Below, in pieces: positions 36,057 to 45,067 of a stretch of 64,000 nucleotides of DNA; the stretch's first letter is position 1, and each line of letters starts with the position of its first letter. Both the position numbers and the translations under genes were made by a program. The notes below the pieces were generated by a model. That model saw only the letters and a list, made by a program, of their open reading frames with translations. It was not told where the DNA came from and made no database searches. The stretch covers positions 1-64,000 of the forward strand of contig CAZJWX010000003.1 of the NCBI GenBank assembly GCA_964549915.1. The letters are read 5' to 3'. Origin of the DNA: JAUZRW01 sp964549915 (lineage in GTDB: Bacteria; Chloroflexota; Anaerolineae; Aggregatilineales; Phototrophicaceae).

Positions 36057-36991
36057 TGACACTCGATAGTATTTTCAATGACGACTGGCCGGACGATCAT
36101 CGCTCCGGGGTGATTGCCGTCGTCGGACGCCCGAATGTGGGCAAATCCACGCTGATTAACGCGATCCTGGGGCAAAAAATCGCCATCACAACGCCCAAAC
36201 CGCAGACAACCCGCCGCAACCAACTGGGCATTTACACGGAGGAGCATGGTCAGATGCTCTTCGTCGATACACCCGGACTGCATAAGCCGCGCAATACGCT
36301 GGGCGAATACATGATGAATGTGGCGGAAGAAGCCCTGCGCGATGCCGATGTCATCCTCTGGATTCTGGATGCTAGCGAGCCGCCGCAGAAGCCCGACCAA
36401 TACATCGCGCAAGGTTTGCGCGAGAAAGCTCGCAAAGCGCCTATATTGCTCGTGCTGAACAAGATGGATGCGGCGCGGGACGATGCCAACTTCGAACCGC
36501 ATCTGTCGCTGATCGAGCACAGGCAGCACTTCAAAGTCAGCGCACTGGAAAAACGTGGTGTGCCGGAGCTGGTGCAGGCGCTGATGCAGCTCGTGCCGGA
36601 AGGGCCGCGCTACTACCCCGCCGACCAGGTGAGTGACCTGAACATGCGCTTCGTTGCCGCTGAGACGATCCGCGAGAAGGTCATCTTGCACACCGAAGCG
36701 GAGATCCCCCATTCAGTGGCGGTAGAAATCAACGATTACAAAGAGGCACCAGAGCGCACCTCCATCTGGGCGACGATCCATGTGGAGCGCGAGTCGCAGA
36801 AGGGCATCATCATCGGCAGGAATGGCAGCATGATCAAGCAAATCGGCACAGAAGCCCGCAAGGAATTAGAGGGCAACCTCGGTGTTCCTGTCTTCCTGGA
36901 TTTGCATGTGAAGGTCTTGAAAAACTGGCGCAGTAACGAGAACTTCTTGCGCCGCGTGGGTTATCGCATTCCCAAAGAGGATGACCGCTAG
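36056..36991 (+). CDS. era: GTPase Era
   Basis: A 311-residue ribosome-assembly GTPase that binds 16S rRNA near its 3' end. The G domain has GRPNVGKST (G1), TTRRNQLG (G2 region), DTPGLHKPR (G3), NKMD (G4) and SALEKRG (G5). The C-terminal KH domain has IIIGRNGSMIKQIGTEARKE. Length and layout are typical. Its stop codon lies in a CTAG palindrome that also holds the convergent ribF stop, leaving no space for a terminator between them. Confidence 0.96.
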   Translation: MTLDSIFNDDWPDDHRSGVIAVVGRPNVGKSTLINAILGQKIAITTPKPQTTRRNQLGIYTEEHGQMLFVDTPGLHKPRNTLGEYMMNVAEEALRDADVILWILDASEPPQKPDQYIAQGLREKARKAPILLVLNKMDAARDDANFEPHLSLIEHRQHFKVSALEKRGVPELVQALMQLVPEGPRYYPADQVSDLNMRFVAAETIREKVILHTEAEIPHSVAVEINDYKEAPERTSIWATIHVERESQKGIIIGRNGSMIKQIGTEARKELEGNLGVPVFLDLHVKVLKNWRSNENFLRRVGYRIPKEDDR

Positions 36992-37917
36992 CCGTTCAGC
37001 AGCATTTCCCGCCCGCGCTGGATGTCGTGCGCTAATTGCGCTTTGAGCGCATCCAGCCCGGAGAATCGTTCTTCCCCCCGCAACCACTGCACGAAGGAAA
37101 ACGAAATCGTTCGCCCGTAAATGTCACGGTCGAAGTCCAGCAGGTGCGGTTCAACGCGGACTTCGCTGCCCGCAAATGTGGGACGGATGCCAACATTCGC
37201 CACTGCCATGAAGCGTTCATCGCCCAGCGTCACATGGCCTGCGTAGACGCCATTCTGCGGCAAGACCTGCCCTTCCCAGATCGACATATTGGCCGTCGGG
37301 AAACCGATCGTGCGTCCGCGCTTATCCCCGTGAATCACTTCCCCTTCGACGTTGTATGCACGCCCCAGCAGTTCGTTCGCTGCGGCTACATCCCCATTTG
37401 TGAGCAGGCCTCGAATGCGCGTGCTGTTGATGACATCGCCATTACCATCAGTTGTGACGAGATCAATCGGGCGCACAACAAAGCCGCGTTCTTCGCCCAA
37501 TATGCTGAGGTAATCCACTGTACCTTCGCGCTGGTAACCGAGGGCGAAATCCTTCCCGACCCACAGCGAACGCAATTTCAGATGATGCAGCAAGCGATCC
37601 ACGTATTCGGCTGCGCGTACCTGGCGCAATGCTTCGTTGAAGGGCTGCATCACGACGACATCCACGCCCAGTTCGTGCAGCAGTCGTGCCCGCTGCTGAG
37701 GTGAAGTCAGGTAGTAGCGATCCTCAATGCCGCGCAAGACGACATCCGGGTGCGGATGGAACGTGATGACGACAGCATACTGCTGTGCAGCGTGCGCGGC
37801 TGCGACCAATTGGCGGATCAGCGCCTGATGTCCGCGATGTACACCGTCGAAAACGCCAATTGTCACCCAGGAGGGGCGTTCCAGCATTACGTCTTTGAGG
37901 TCAGTGCCATGCTGCAT
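36988..37917 (-). CDS. ribF: bifunctional riboflavin kinase / FAD synthetase
   Basis: A 309-residue enzyme that makes FMN from riboflavin and then FAD. The N-terminal nucleotidyltransferase half has TIGVFDGVHRGHQALI, FHPHPDVVL and STRIRGLL. The C-terminal kinase half has GRTIGFPTANM and GVYAGHV. The order truB then ribF at the end of the nusA-infB operon is common in bacteria; the gap to truB is 58 bases. No strong ribosome binding site precedes the ATG at 37917, and no FMN riboswitch was seen. Confidence 0.95.
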   Translation of the reverse strand: MQHGTDLKDVMLERPSWVTIGVFDGVHRGHQALIRQLVAAAHAAQQYAVVITFHPHPDVVLRGIEDRYYLTSPQQRARLLHELGVDVVVMQPFNEALRQVRAAEYVDRLLHHLKLRSLWVGKDFALGYQREGTVDYLSILGEERGFVVRPIDLVTTDGNGDVINSTRIRGLLTNGDVAAANELLGRAYNVEGEVIHGDKRGRTIGFPTANMSIWEGQVLPQNGVYAGHVTLGDERFMAVANVGIRPTFAGSEVRVEPHLLDFDRDIYGRTISFSFVQWLRGEERFSGLDALKAQLAHDIQRGREMLLNG

Positions 37918-37975
37918 CAGTTCGTGCGGCCTTTACAAATGATGCGGTGGTTTCAACGGATTCACTCACGCGGCT

Positions 37976-38860
37976 TCAGTCACGGATAAATACCTTGTGC
38001 GGCTTCCACTCCGCACCGCGCCTCTCCAGGATCGCCAGCAGGTGCCCATCCGGCTCGACCGCAATGGCATCATCGCTGTCGATTCCTTCGGATACCGGAA
38101 TCCGCTGCCCCTGTATGATAGCTTGAATCTGACCATCCTTCACGGGGACAACAGACCAATCGGACAGTGCTGTCCGGGGAGGGAGCACATGCGAAGACAG
38201 GTCAACATCATCCTGTAACAGGGTATCGAGTTCGAGCGAATCTTCGACGCGGAAGCCCCCGCTGCGCGTACGTATCAGCCCCGCAAGGTGCGCGCCAACG
38301 CCCAACGCTTCGCCGATGTCATACGCCAGAGAGCGGATATACGTACCACTGCTGCACGAGACATCAAGCACGAACGACGGCGCATCCCAGCCAGCAATCG
38401 TTAGCTGGTGGATGGTGATATGGCGCGGTTCACGTTGCACCGTCTCGCCCTGACGCGCCAGTTCGTAGAGTTTTTTGCCACCCTGCTTGATTGCGCTGTG
38501 CATCGGTGGAATCTGGTGGATATCACCTGTGAATTGCGGCAGAACACGCTCAACATCCGCCTGCGTAATGTGCGAGGCATCCATCTCACGGATGATTTCG
38601 CCCTCGGCGTCGTAACTGTTCGTGACGATGCCCAGACGCACCGTTGCTCGATACTGCTTGGTGGAGCGCATCGCGTATTCGCTGAGGCGAGTCGCCCGCC
38701 CCAGGCAAATGACCAGCACACCCGTCGCTGCCGGGTCAAGAGTCCCGGCGTGCCCCACTTTTTTCGTGGCCGTGGTTTGTCTGGCCTTGCGCCGGATCTT
38801 CGCCACGACATCGTGGCTGGTCAACCCCAGGGGCTTGTTGATGTTCAGAAAGCCGTTCAA
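37976..38860 (-). CDS. truB: tRNA pseudouridine-55 synthase
   Basis: A 294-residue enzyme that makes pseudouridine 55 in the tRNA T-loop. The N-terminal FLNINKPLGLTSHDVV block, the catalytic Asp in GHAGTLDPAATGVLV, YRATVRLG and the CSSGTYIRSLAYDIG block are all present, with a PUA-like C-terminus. The start is uncertain: TTG 38860 is used here, and TTG 38872 (overlapping the nrnA stop) would add SER and one more residue. The extra upstream frame is not protein-like. It sits between nrnA and ribF in the nusA operon. Confidence 0.93.
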   Translation of the reverse strand: MNGFLNINKPLGLTSHDVVAKIRRKARQTTATKKVGHAGTLDPAATGVLVICLGRATRLSEYAMRSTKQYRATVRLGIVTNSYDAEGEIIREMDASHITQADVERVLPQFTGDIHQIPPMHSAIKQGGKKLYELARQGETVQREPRHITIHQLTIAGWDAPSFVLDVSCSSGTYIRSLAYDIGEALGVGAHLAGLIRTRSGGFRVEDSLELDTLLQDDVDLSSHVLPPRTALSDWSVVPVKDGQIQAIIQGQRIPVSEGIDSDDAIAVEPDGHLLAILERRGAEWKPHKVFIRD

Positions 38861-38864
38861 ACGC

Positions 38865-39854
38865 TCAGACAATCTCCAGCGATCCCTTCGCTGCCGCCTC
38901 TTGTAGCATCGGCAAGACGCGGGCGCGAACTTCTTCCAGCGTGCCCGGAACTGTCGCCCCTGCCGCCTGAATGTGTCCTCCACCGCCCAATGCCAGCGCC
39001 ACTTCCGCTACGTTGTAGCCTCGTTTCGCCCGCATACTCAATCGGATGCCGTCATCCGTCTCTTTGAAGACGACCGCAATCATCGCTTCTGTGATGCGAA
39101 TCAAGAAGCTGACAACTCCCGCCGTGCTGCCCTCATCCAGCCCGGCCAACGCATAGTCTTCCATGCGCACGTACGCTGAAATCACCTGCCCATGCAATTC
39201 GGCAGTGGGTAGGATTTGCTTCCAGAGGACGAATTCATCGTATGTCATGCTATCCAGCGTGCGTGCCGTCACCTCGGTCAGCGAAGCCCCCGCCGCCATC
39301 AAAGCCTGTGCGACAGCCAGTGTCTCAGTCGTCGTGCTGCTGGTGCGGAAACCGTTCGTATCCGTCACCAACCCGGTCAGGAGCGCTGTCGCCACATCAC
39401 GCTTGATGTCGATCCCGGCATGCTGCCACCAGGCCTGCACGATCTCCGTCGCCGAGACCGCCGTCGGCACCACGAGGTGAATGTCGCCGAAATAGGTATT
39501 GGTCGGGTGATGATCCAGGTTGATGACCGTTTTGCTGTGCTCTCGCCCATATTCTCCGGCGATGCCTGTACGCTCTTCATCGCTAGAGTCAGTGCTGATC
39601 ATCAGGTCAAATTCGCCACCGTTGACTTCCGAGACGATTGTTTCGGCACCGGGAAGCCACTGCAAGTACGGAGGCACACCATCATCGTTGGCGACGACGA
39701 CCTGCTTACCGACCTGCCGCAGGGCATTGGTCAATCCCAACGAAGAACCGATCGCATCTCCATCCGGGCCAATGTGTGAGACTACCAGGATGCGTTCAGC
39801 TTCGTTGATTGCATTTGTTGCGGCATCCCATTGCGGCGCGATCTCACTCGTCAT
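38865..39854 (-). CDS. nrnA: bifunctional oligoribonuclease / PAP phosphatase NrnA-like
   Basis: A 329-residue DHH/DHHA1 phosphoesterase that degrades very short RNA and 3'-phosphoadenosine 5'-phosphate. Motifs: SHIGPDGDAIGSSLGL, ISTDSSDEERTG, INLDHHPTNTYFG and the C-terminal GGGGHIQAAGATV. The rbfA-nrnA-truB order is typical of Firmicutes-like and Chloroflexi nusA operons. Its start overlaps the end of rbfA by 11 bases. Confidence 0.93.
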   Translation of the reverse strand: MTSEIAPQWDAATNAINEAERILVVSHIGPDGDAIGSSLGLTNALRQVGKQVVVANDDGVPPYLQWLPGAETIVSEVNGGEFDLMISTDSSDEERTGIAGEYGREHSKTVINLDHHPTNTYFGDIHLVVPTAVSATEIVQAWWQHAGIDIKRDVATALLTGLVTDTNGFRTSSTTTETLAVAQALMAAGASLTEVTARTLDSMTYDEFVLWKQILPTAELHGQVISAYVRMEDYALAGLDEGSTAGVVSFLIRITEAMIAVVFKETDDGIRLSMRAKRGYNVAEVALALGGGGHIQAAGATVPGTLEEVRARVLPMLQEAAAKGSLEIV

Positions 39855-40206
39855 CCGGCAACTCCTCCGGGATATCCAACGAATCGATCAACTGATTGAG
39901 CCGTTCCCCCTCTTGCAGAGTCGTATCCCAATGGAAATGGAGTTCTGGCGTATTGCGGGTACGGATGCGCGACCCGACCTCGCGCCGCAGGAAGCCCTTA
40001 GCGCGTTCCAGGCCGTGCATCACATCCTCCTCGCGGGTTTCATCGCCGAGCGCGTTCACGTATACATCGGCGTACATCAACTCCCCATCGAGCCGGACAT
40101 CGGTTACGGTCACACCCTGCAAACGCGGGTCGGAGACTTCGCGCAGCAGGAGTTCGCTGAGAATGGTGCGGATGCGCTCCGCCACTCGTTGTTGCTTGAG
40201 GCCCAT
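39844..40206 (-). CDS. rbfA: ribosome-binding factor A
   Basis: A 120-residue KH-type cold-shock factor for 30S maturation. The QQRVAERIRTILSELLLREV start, DPRLQGVTVTDVRL block and LRREVGSRIRTRNTPELHF block are characteristic. The ATG at 40206 follows GAGGAT with good spacing and was preferred over an upstream TTG/ATG. It lies 104 bases downstream of infB, with a hairpin between. Confidence 0.94.
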   Translation of the reverse strand: MGLKQQRVAERIRTILSELLLREVSDPRLQGVTVTDVRLDGELMYADVYVNALGDETREEDVMHGLERAKGFLRREVGSRIRTRNTPELHFHWDTTLQEGERLNQLIDSLDIPEELPDDE

Positions 40207-40244
40207 TGTAATCCTCGATTTCTGCTCTTTCCTGCGAATCAGCA

Positions 40245-40285
40245 CACGGCAGGCGTGGGGGACAGACGCCCCCGTCCCGACCGTG
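40245..40285. other. two-tier hairpin between infB and rbfA
   Basis: CACGG (40245-40249) pairs with CCGTG (40281-40285), and GGGGG (40257-40261) with CCCCC (40269-40273). All unpaired spacers between them are seven bases long. It lies in the infB-rbfA gap and could be a processing site or partial terminator. No T-run follows on either strand. Confidence 0.4.
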
Positions 40286-40309
40286 ATGCCCTGTCTCTCA
40301 TGGATTGTG

Positions 40310-42130
40310 TCAGTTCACGCGCTCCATCACGAAGAATTCGATCATGTCGCCTTCTTCGAGATCCTGGAAGTTCACGAAACTCACGCCGAATTCGAAGCCC
40401 GTGCGAACTTCGGAGACATCTTCATTGAAGCGCTTGAGCGCGTCGATTGTCAGATCATCGGCGATTAGATTATCGTCGCGGTAGACGCGCGCCTTGGCTT
40501 TGCGGCGGGCTTCTCCGTTGCGCATGTAACTGCCCGCGACCACGCCTACACGCGAAATCTGGAAGAGCTGACGCACTTCCGCGTCACCGATCACGCGGGC
40601 TTCATACTTCGGTTCCAGCATGCCTTCCAGCGCCATTTCGATGTCTTCGAAGAGCTTATAGATCACATTGTAAGTGCGGATTTCGATGCCCTGCACCTGT
40701 GCCTGCGTCTTGGCGGAGTTGCTGGCGTTGACGTTGAAGCCGATGATGATGGCCTTATCAGCCTCTTCATCGCCTGCGCTGGCGAGCATCACATCGCTTT
40801 CGCTGATCGCGCCAACATCGGCGGCAAGAATGCGAATTTGAATGCCCTCTTCATTGTTGCCGGACATCTTCTCCAGCCCTTCGACAATCGGCTGGAGCGA
40901 CCCCTGCACATCGGTCTTGATGATGACGTTCAACTGCTTGGCCTGCCCCGCCTGGAACTGCTTGAAGATGTCTTCCAGGGACATCGCCTGGGCAGGCTGG
41001 CGCGATTTCGCCTCGCGCTCTTCGATCATCTCCGACACGATGGAACGCGCCACTTTGTCATTCTTGACGACTTCGTAGCGTTCACCGGGATCCGGCGGCG
41101 AATCCAGCCCCAGCACGGAAATCGGCTTGGAGGGTTCCGCCTTCTTGATCTGCTTGCCCTTATCGTCGTACATGGCCTTGATGCGCCCGTGTGACGTGCC
41201 CGCGACGATGGTGTCCCCCACCTTCAACGAGCCGTTCATGTCAAGCAGTGTCGCCAGCGTACCCCGGAATTTGTCGACTTCAGCTTCCAGCACGATGCCG
41301 CGCGATACCCCCTTGGGATTGGCGACGAAATCGTGCTCTTCGGCGACCAGCAGCACGGCTTCCAGCAAGTCTTCGATGCCCTCACCTTGCAGCGCCGCAA
41401 CGGGTACCATCATCGTCTCGCCGCCCCATTCATCGGTGATGAGTTCCAGTTCGGCAAGCTGCTGCTTGACTCGTTCCGGGTTGGCATTCTGTTTGTCGAT
41501 TTTGGTGATGGCGACCACAACCGGGACGTTGGCTGCGCGGGCATGGTTGAGCGCTTCGCGCGTCGTTGGCATGACGCCATCATCGGCTGCCACGACGAGG
41601 ATCGCGATATCAGCTCCCTGGGCACCGCGTGCGCGCATGGCAGTGAAGGCTTCATGACCTGGCGTGTCGATGAAGGTGATTTTCTGTCCGTTGTGGACAA
41701 CCTGGTAGGCACCGATAGACTGCGTGATGCCGCCGGCTTCACCTTCTGCCACGTTGGTGCGGCGAATCGTATCCAGAAGAGTCGTCTTACCGTGATCGAC
41801 ATGACCGAGGATGGTGATGATGGGAGGACGGGGCTTCAGATTTTGGGGCTTCTCGCCCTTGTACATCTGCTCCCACTTGCGCGTCATCTCTTCGACGCGC
41901 TCTTGCTCTTCCTGCGCTGCTTTCTCCTCCGTTGCGGATTTCGCCTCGAAGCCCATTTCTTCGATGACGATAGCAGCGGTGTCGAAATCGATCTGCTGAT
42001 TGATCGATGCCATAATCCCATTGGCGATGAGGGTCTTCATCACATCAATCGGATTGGCATCCATCAGGTTGGATAGTTCACGTACCGTGAGATAATCCGG
42101 TACTAAGATGACTTCTTTCGTTTTTGCCAT
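40310..42130 (-). CDS. infB: translation initiation factor IF-2
   Basis: A 606-residue GTPase that places initiator tRNA on the 30S subunit. The N-terminal IF2-N helix region (YLTVRELSNLMDANPIDVMK) is followed directly by the G domain: ITILGHVDHGKTTLLD, DTPGHEAFTAMRARGA and ITKIDKQNA. Domains II-IV follow, with the typical C-terminal GVVAGSYMRNGEARRKAKAR block. It is a short form without the long N-terminal extension seen in enterobacteria. GGAGAG precedes the ATG. Confidence 0.97.
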   Translation of the reverse strand: MAKTKEVILVPDYLTVRELSNLMDANPIDVMKTLIANGIMASINQQIDFDTAAIVIEEMGFEAKSATEEKAAQEEQERVEEMTRKWEQMYKGEKPQNLKPRPPIITILGHVDHGKTTLLDTIRRTNVAEGEAGGITQSIGAYQVVHNGQKITFIDTPGHEAFTAMRARGAQGADIAILVVAADDGVMPTTREALNHARAANVPVVVAITKIDKQNANPERVKQQLAELELITDEWGGETMMVPVAALQGEGIEDLLEAVLLVAEEHDFVANPKGVSRGIVLEAEVDKFRGTLATLLDMNGSLKVGDTIVAGTSHGRIKAMYDDKGKQIKKAEPSKPISVLGLDSPPDPGERYEVVKNDKVARSIVSEMIEEREAKSRQPAQAMSLEDIFKQFQAGQAKQLNVIIKTDVQGSLQPIVEGLEKMSGNNEEGIQIRILAADVGAISESDVMLASAGDEEADKAIIIGFNVNASNSAKTQAQVQGIEIRTYNVIYKLFEDIEMALEGMLEPKYEARVIGDAEVRQLFQISRVGVVAGSYMRNGEARRKAKARVYRDDNLIADDLTIDALKRFNEDVSEVRTGFEFGVSFVNFQDLEEGDMIEFFVMERVN

Positions 42131-42226
42131 ACCGTCGTCACTCTCCAGACTTGCTTGTGGTTGCTTGCTGTGGAGAGGTACAGACGATTGGCCTTACCTA
42201 TCCACAGGCTCTCTGATGATTTGTAT

Positions 42227-42484
42227 TCATGGCTGCACATCACGTATGCGCTGGCGGTCGTCATCAGTCAGGGCAGTGTGCAGCGCCTTGCCCAACTGTT
42301 CGCTCTGCACGGCACGTTCCCAGCACTGCGGTTGATCGCAGAGATACGCGCCGCGTCCGTCAGCCTTCCCGGTCGGATCCGGGAAAACACCCTGCGAAGT
42401 CGCGACGAAACGAGTCAGCGTTCGCTTGTCTCGCTTCTGGCGACAGATCACACATGTACGCTGTGGGGCGGGTTTGCGGCTCAT
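42227..42484 (-). CDS. ylxR: YlxR family RNA-binding protein
   Basis: An 85-residue YlxR protein. The QRTCVICRQKRDKRTLTRFV motif and GRGAYLCDQPQCWERAV block are diagnostic; the GRGA loop is thought to bind RNA. The ATG overlaps the preceding stop by four bases (ATGA). Its place between nusA and infB is conserved in many bacteria. Confidence 0.93.
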   Translation of the reverse strand: MSRKPAPQRTCVICRQKRDKRTLTRFVATSQGVFPDPTGKADGRGAYLCDQPQCWERAVQSEQLGKALHTALTDDDRQRIRDVQP

Positions 42485-42870
42485 GCCCACTCGTCCCAAT
42501 CTTCACCCCAGCCCTCATCGCGTTTGCGCCGCCGCTTGCGCGCGCGCCCTGCGCGAGATCGGACATCCGGGAGGTCTTCCTCTTCCAGTTCCAGCCAATC
42601 CGCAGCACGTGCTGCCTGCTTCTTGCGCTTGCTGCGCTTGGGTTCACGCAACAGCACATCTGGGTCTTCTTCATCCTCTACATCTTCATTTTCGAGGGCG
42701 CGTCCGCGCTGTTGTTTGCGGCGCAGGCGCTCCTGACGGCGACGAATGCGCTCCGCATCGTCTTCCTCATCTGCCAGTTCCGGTGGCAGATGGGCAAAAG
42801 CAGCCTCTTCTATCGCCAGACCTTCGAGCACATCCAGTTCGTTATCGGTGGTTCCCGGTAATTTCACCAT
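42481..42870 (-). CDS. highly charged small protein between nusA and ylxR
   Basis: A 129-residue protein not recognised. It has no hydrophobic segment. Acidic stretches (ELADEEDDAERI, ENEDVEDEEDPDV) alternate with basic ones (RRRQERLRRKQQRGR, REPKRSKRKKQ, RARKRRRKRDE), and it ends in a Trp/Asp/Glu-rich tail (GWGEDWDEWA). It is probably disordered and nucleic-acid or ribosome binding by composition. The ending resembles the NusA C-terminus in this window (RKPGRKRG then DWDDEDMDF), so it could have arisen from a NusA tail. It begins 12 bases after nusA, with GAGGGA before the ATG. Confidence 0.65.
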   Translation of the reverse strand: MVKLPGTTDNELDVLEGLAIEEAAFAHLPPELADEEDDAERIRRRQERLRRKQQRGRALENEDVEDEEDPDVLLREPKRSKRKKQAARAADWLELEEEDLPDVRSRAGRARKRRRKRDEGWGEDWDEWA

Positions 42871-42882
42871 TGTGCATATCCC

Positions 42883-44907
42883 TCAGAAGTCCATATCCTC
42901 GTCGTCCCAGTCGATCCCACTGCTAGAACCACGTTTGCGCCCCGGTTTGCGCCGCTTCTTCGCGACCACTTCGCCCGTATCTTCATCGAACACCAGGCGG
43001 CGACGATTGCGCTTCTTGCCGCGCTTGGCCTGCGGGCGCTCCGACGTTTCCATGAGTTCATCGTCTTCTTCAAGTTCTTCAATGAGATAATTGAACTCTG
43101 GTTCCGGTTCCTCCTCCACGACCTCTGGCTCCGGCTCTTCGATCACACCGCCGAAGGCATCCAACAGCACTTCTTCTTCCGCCTCGTCCTCTTCTTCCTG
43201 GTCAGCCTCCACCTGTGCGGCGTCTTCCGGTTCTGGCTCTGCCTCGACGACAGGAGCCGAAGCTTCCGGTTCCGCAACAGCTTCCTCGGCTACAGGTGCT
43301 TCAGGCTCGGCTTCTGCAACCATTTCGGAGGGGGCGACTTCTTGCACAGGAGCAGCCTCGGCTTCGGATTCCTCCGCTGTGTCTTCTGTCAGCGCGTCCA
43401 AATCGACATCGGCTTCCATCAGCTCATCCAACGCGGCCTGCACCTGCCCCACCGCATCTTCACTGACCTTGCCCAGGTTCTTCGCTAGCCATTCCTCGTT
43501 GGTCAGCGCGTACAACATAATGTTACCTACGCTGCCGAGTTCTTCCAGGGCTGCCGTGATATTCTCATCCAGCCCCAGCGCATCAACGGGGACTTCGAAG
43601 AGCGCTTCCGGCAACGTCGCGCGGACGGCTTCCATCTGTTCACGCTCGGATTGGCGGATGTCTTCGCGGATGCGCTGCAAACGGCGCTCCACCACGCCAG
43701 CGAATTTATTGAGCGTATTGTACTCTTCCGGCATGACCGCCTTGTTGGCATCGCGCTTTTCCATAATCGTGCGGACATCCGCAATGAGTGGTGCATGCGT
43801 GCGCTGCAATTCGTCCAGCGGTGGCAGGTCGAGGTTTTCGAGCGCACCCATCACGGTCTCGGTCACGCTCTTGATGTCGATGCGCCACCCGGTGAGCTTG
43901 GCGGCGAGACGGGCATTCTGCCCTTCGCGACCAATCGCCAGCGAAAGCTGGTCGTCGGGTACGACAACGACAGCCGTCCGTCCCGCGAACAGGTCATCAT
44001 CGAGATAGACCCCTACCACACGCGCCGGACTCAGTGCCTTGGAAATGAAGCCTTCAGGCTCGGGATTCCATTCGATTACATCGATCTTCTCGTCATGCAA
44101 TTCCTTGACGATGTTCTGAATACGAATACCGCGCATGCCGACGCAAGCGCCCACCGGGTCGATGCCCTCTTGCAGTGCGGCAACCGCGACCTTGCTGCGG
44201 TATCCCGCTTCACGGGCGATACTCTTGATTTCCACCTGCCCGTTGTAGATTTCCGGCACTTCATATTCCAGCAGGCGGCGCAGCATATTGCGATGACTGC
44301 GCGAGCAGACGATCTGCGGGCCTTTGTTGGTGCGCTTCACTTCCATGATGTAGACGCGCAGTTTCTCATGCTGGCGATAGCGCTCACCCGGAATCTGCTG
44401 TGAGCGTGGCAGGATCGCTTCAGCGCGATCATTCAGGCGCAGCGTGACAACCTGCTGATTCATGCTCTGCACGGTGCCGATGATGAGGTCGCCTTCTTTG
44501 TCGATGAATTCTTCGTAGAGGGCGTTGCGCTCCGCTTCGCGAATCTTCTGTAGGATGACCTGTTTGGCGGTCTGCGCAGCAATACGCCCGAACTTCTTGG
44601 TCGTATGCTCGACCTGCACCATGACCGTATCGCCCAATTGGGCTTCCGGCTCGTAGAAGCGGGCCTTCTCCAGAGTGACCTCGGTTGACGGACTGAACAC
44701 CTCTTCCGTCACCTCTTTTTCTACGAAGATGCGTGCGCGCCCCGTCGCGGGGTCAATGCGAGCCTCAATGCGCTGGGCCGAACTCGCACCCGAATCGCGT
44801 CGATAGGCCGAAACCAGTGCGCTCTGCAGCGCCTCCAGCACGACCTCTGGCGGCAGCGACCGCATCTCGGTAATTTCATCAAATGCTGTCTTCAATTCGT
44901 TCAACAT
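42883..44907 (-). CDS. nusA: transcription termination/antitermination factor NusA
   Basis: A 674-residue NusA, longer than the usual 350-500. The N-terminal RNA-polymerase-binding domain (1-125), S1 domain (about 135-200) and KH domains (about 205-350; GACVGMRGIRIQNIVKEL, IEWNPEPEGFI, LAIGREGQNARLAA) are complete. A helix-hairpin-helix-like segment follows at about 450-510. Residues about 515-630 are a low-complexity Glu/Ala/Val/Pro stretch, then comes a strongly basic patch (KRGKKRNRRR, KKRRKPGRKRG) and a final acidic DWDDEDMDF. The tail is presumably disordered. It is the first gene of the operon here; rimP, usually upstream, is absent from this spot. Confidence 0.95.
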   Translation of the reverse strand: MLNELKTAFDEITEMRSLPPEVVLEALQSALVSAYRRDSGASSAQRIEARIDPATGRARIFVEKEVTEEVFSPSTEVTLEKARFYEPEAQLGDTVMVQVEHTTKKFGRIAAQTAKQVILQKIREAERNALYEEFIDKEGDLIIGTVQSMNQQVVTLRLNDRAEAILPRSQQIPGERYRQHEKLRVYIMEVKRTNKGPQIVCSRSHRNMLRRLLEYEVPEIYNGQVEIKSIAREAGYRSKVAVAALQEGIDPVGACVGMRGIRIQNIVKELHDEKIDVIEWNPEPEGFISKALSPARVVGVYLDDDLFAGRTAVVVVPDDQLSLAIGREGQNARLAAKLTGWRIDIKSVTETVMGALENLDLPPLDELQRTHAPLIADVRTIMEKRDANKAVMPEEYNTLNKFAGVVERRLQRIREDIRQSEREQMEAVRATLPEALFEVPVDALGLDENITAALEELGSVGNIMLYALTNEEWLAKNLGKVSEDAVGQVQAALDELMEADVDLDALTEDTAEESEAEAAPVQEVAPSEMVAEAEPEAPVAEEAVAEPEASAPVVEAEPEPEDAAQVEADQEEEDEAEEEVLLDAFGGVIEEPEPEVVEEEPEPEFNYLIEELEEDDELMETSERPQAKRGKKRNRRRLVFDEDTGEVVAKKRRKPGRKRGSSSGIDWDDEDMDF

Positions 44908-44993
44908 GTACGCTTGCTACTCCCAAACCTTTTGGGGAATTCCATTTGCGAAATCGATGGGTGGCTCTCTGCGATGATGATACCGTATAACAG

Positions 44994-45017
44994 AAGAAGT
45001 GGGGGCTGCCCACTTCT
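44994..45017. other. perfect 10-bp hairpin upstream of nusA
   Basis: AAGAAGTGGG (44994-45003), 5-base loop, CCCACTTCTT (45008/9-45017). On the minus strand it lies about 90 bases before the nusA ATG. It may be an attenuator, an operator or the terminator of an upstream transcript. No clear -35/-10 pair was found beside it, although TATACG lies close to it toward nusA. Confidence 0.45.
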
Positions 45018-45067
45018 TGAAACGAATATCGATACCAAGTGTAACACGCAGGTCAGCACGGGTCAAG

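Noticed and set aside
36985..36995. era and ribF stops share a CTAG palindrome, suggesting a special junction.
   Set aside because: Convergent overlaps of this kind arise easily from TAG being half of CTAG; no further structure was seen.
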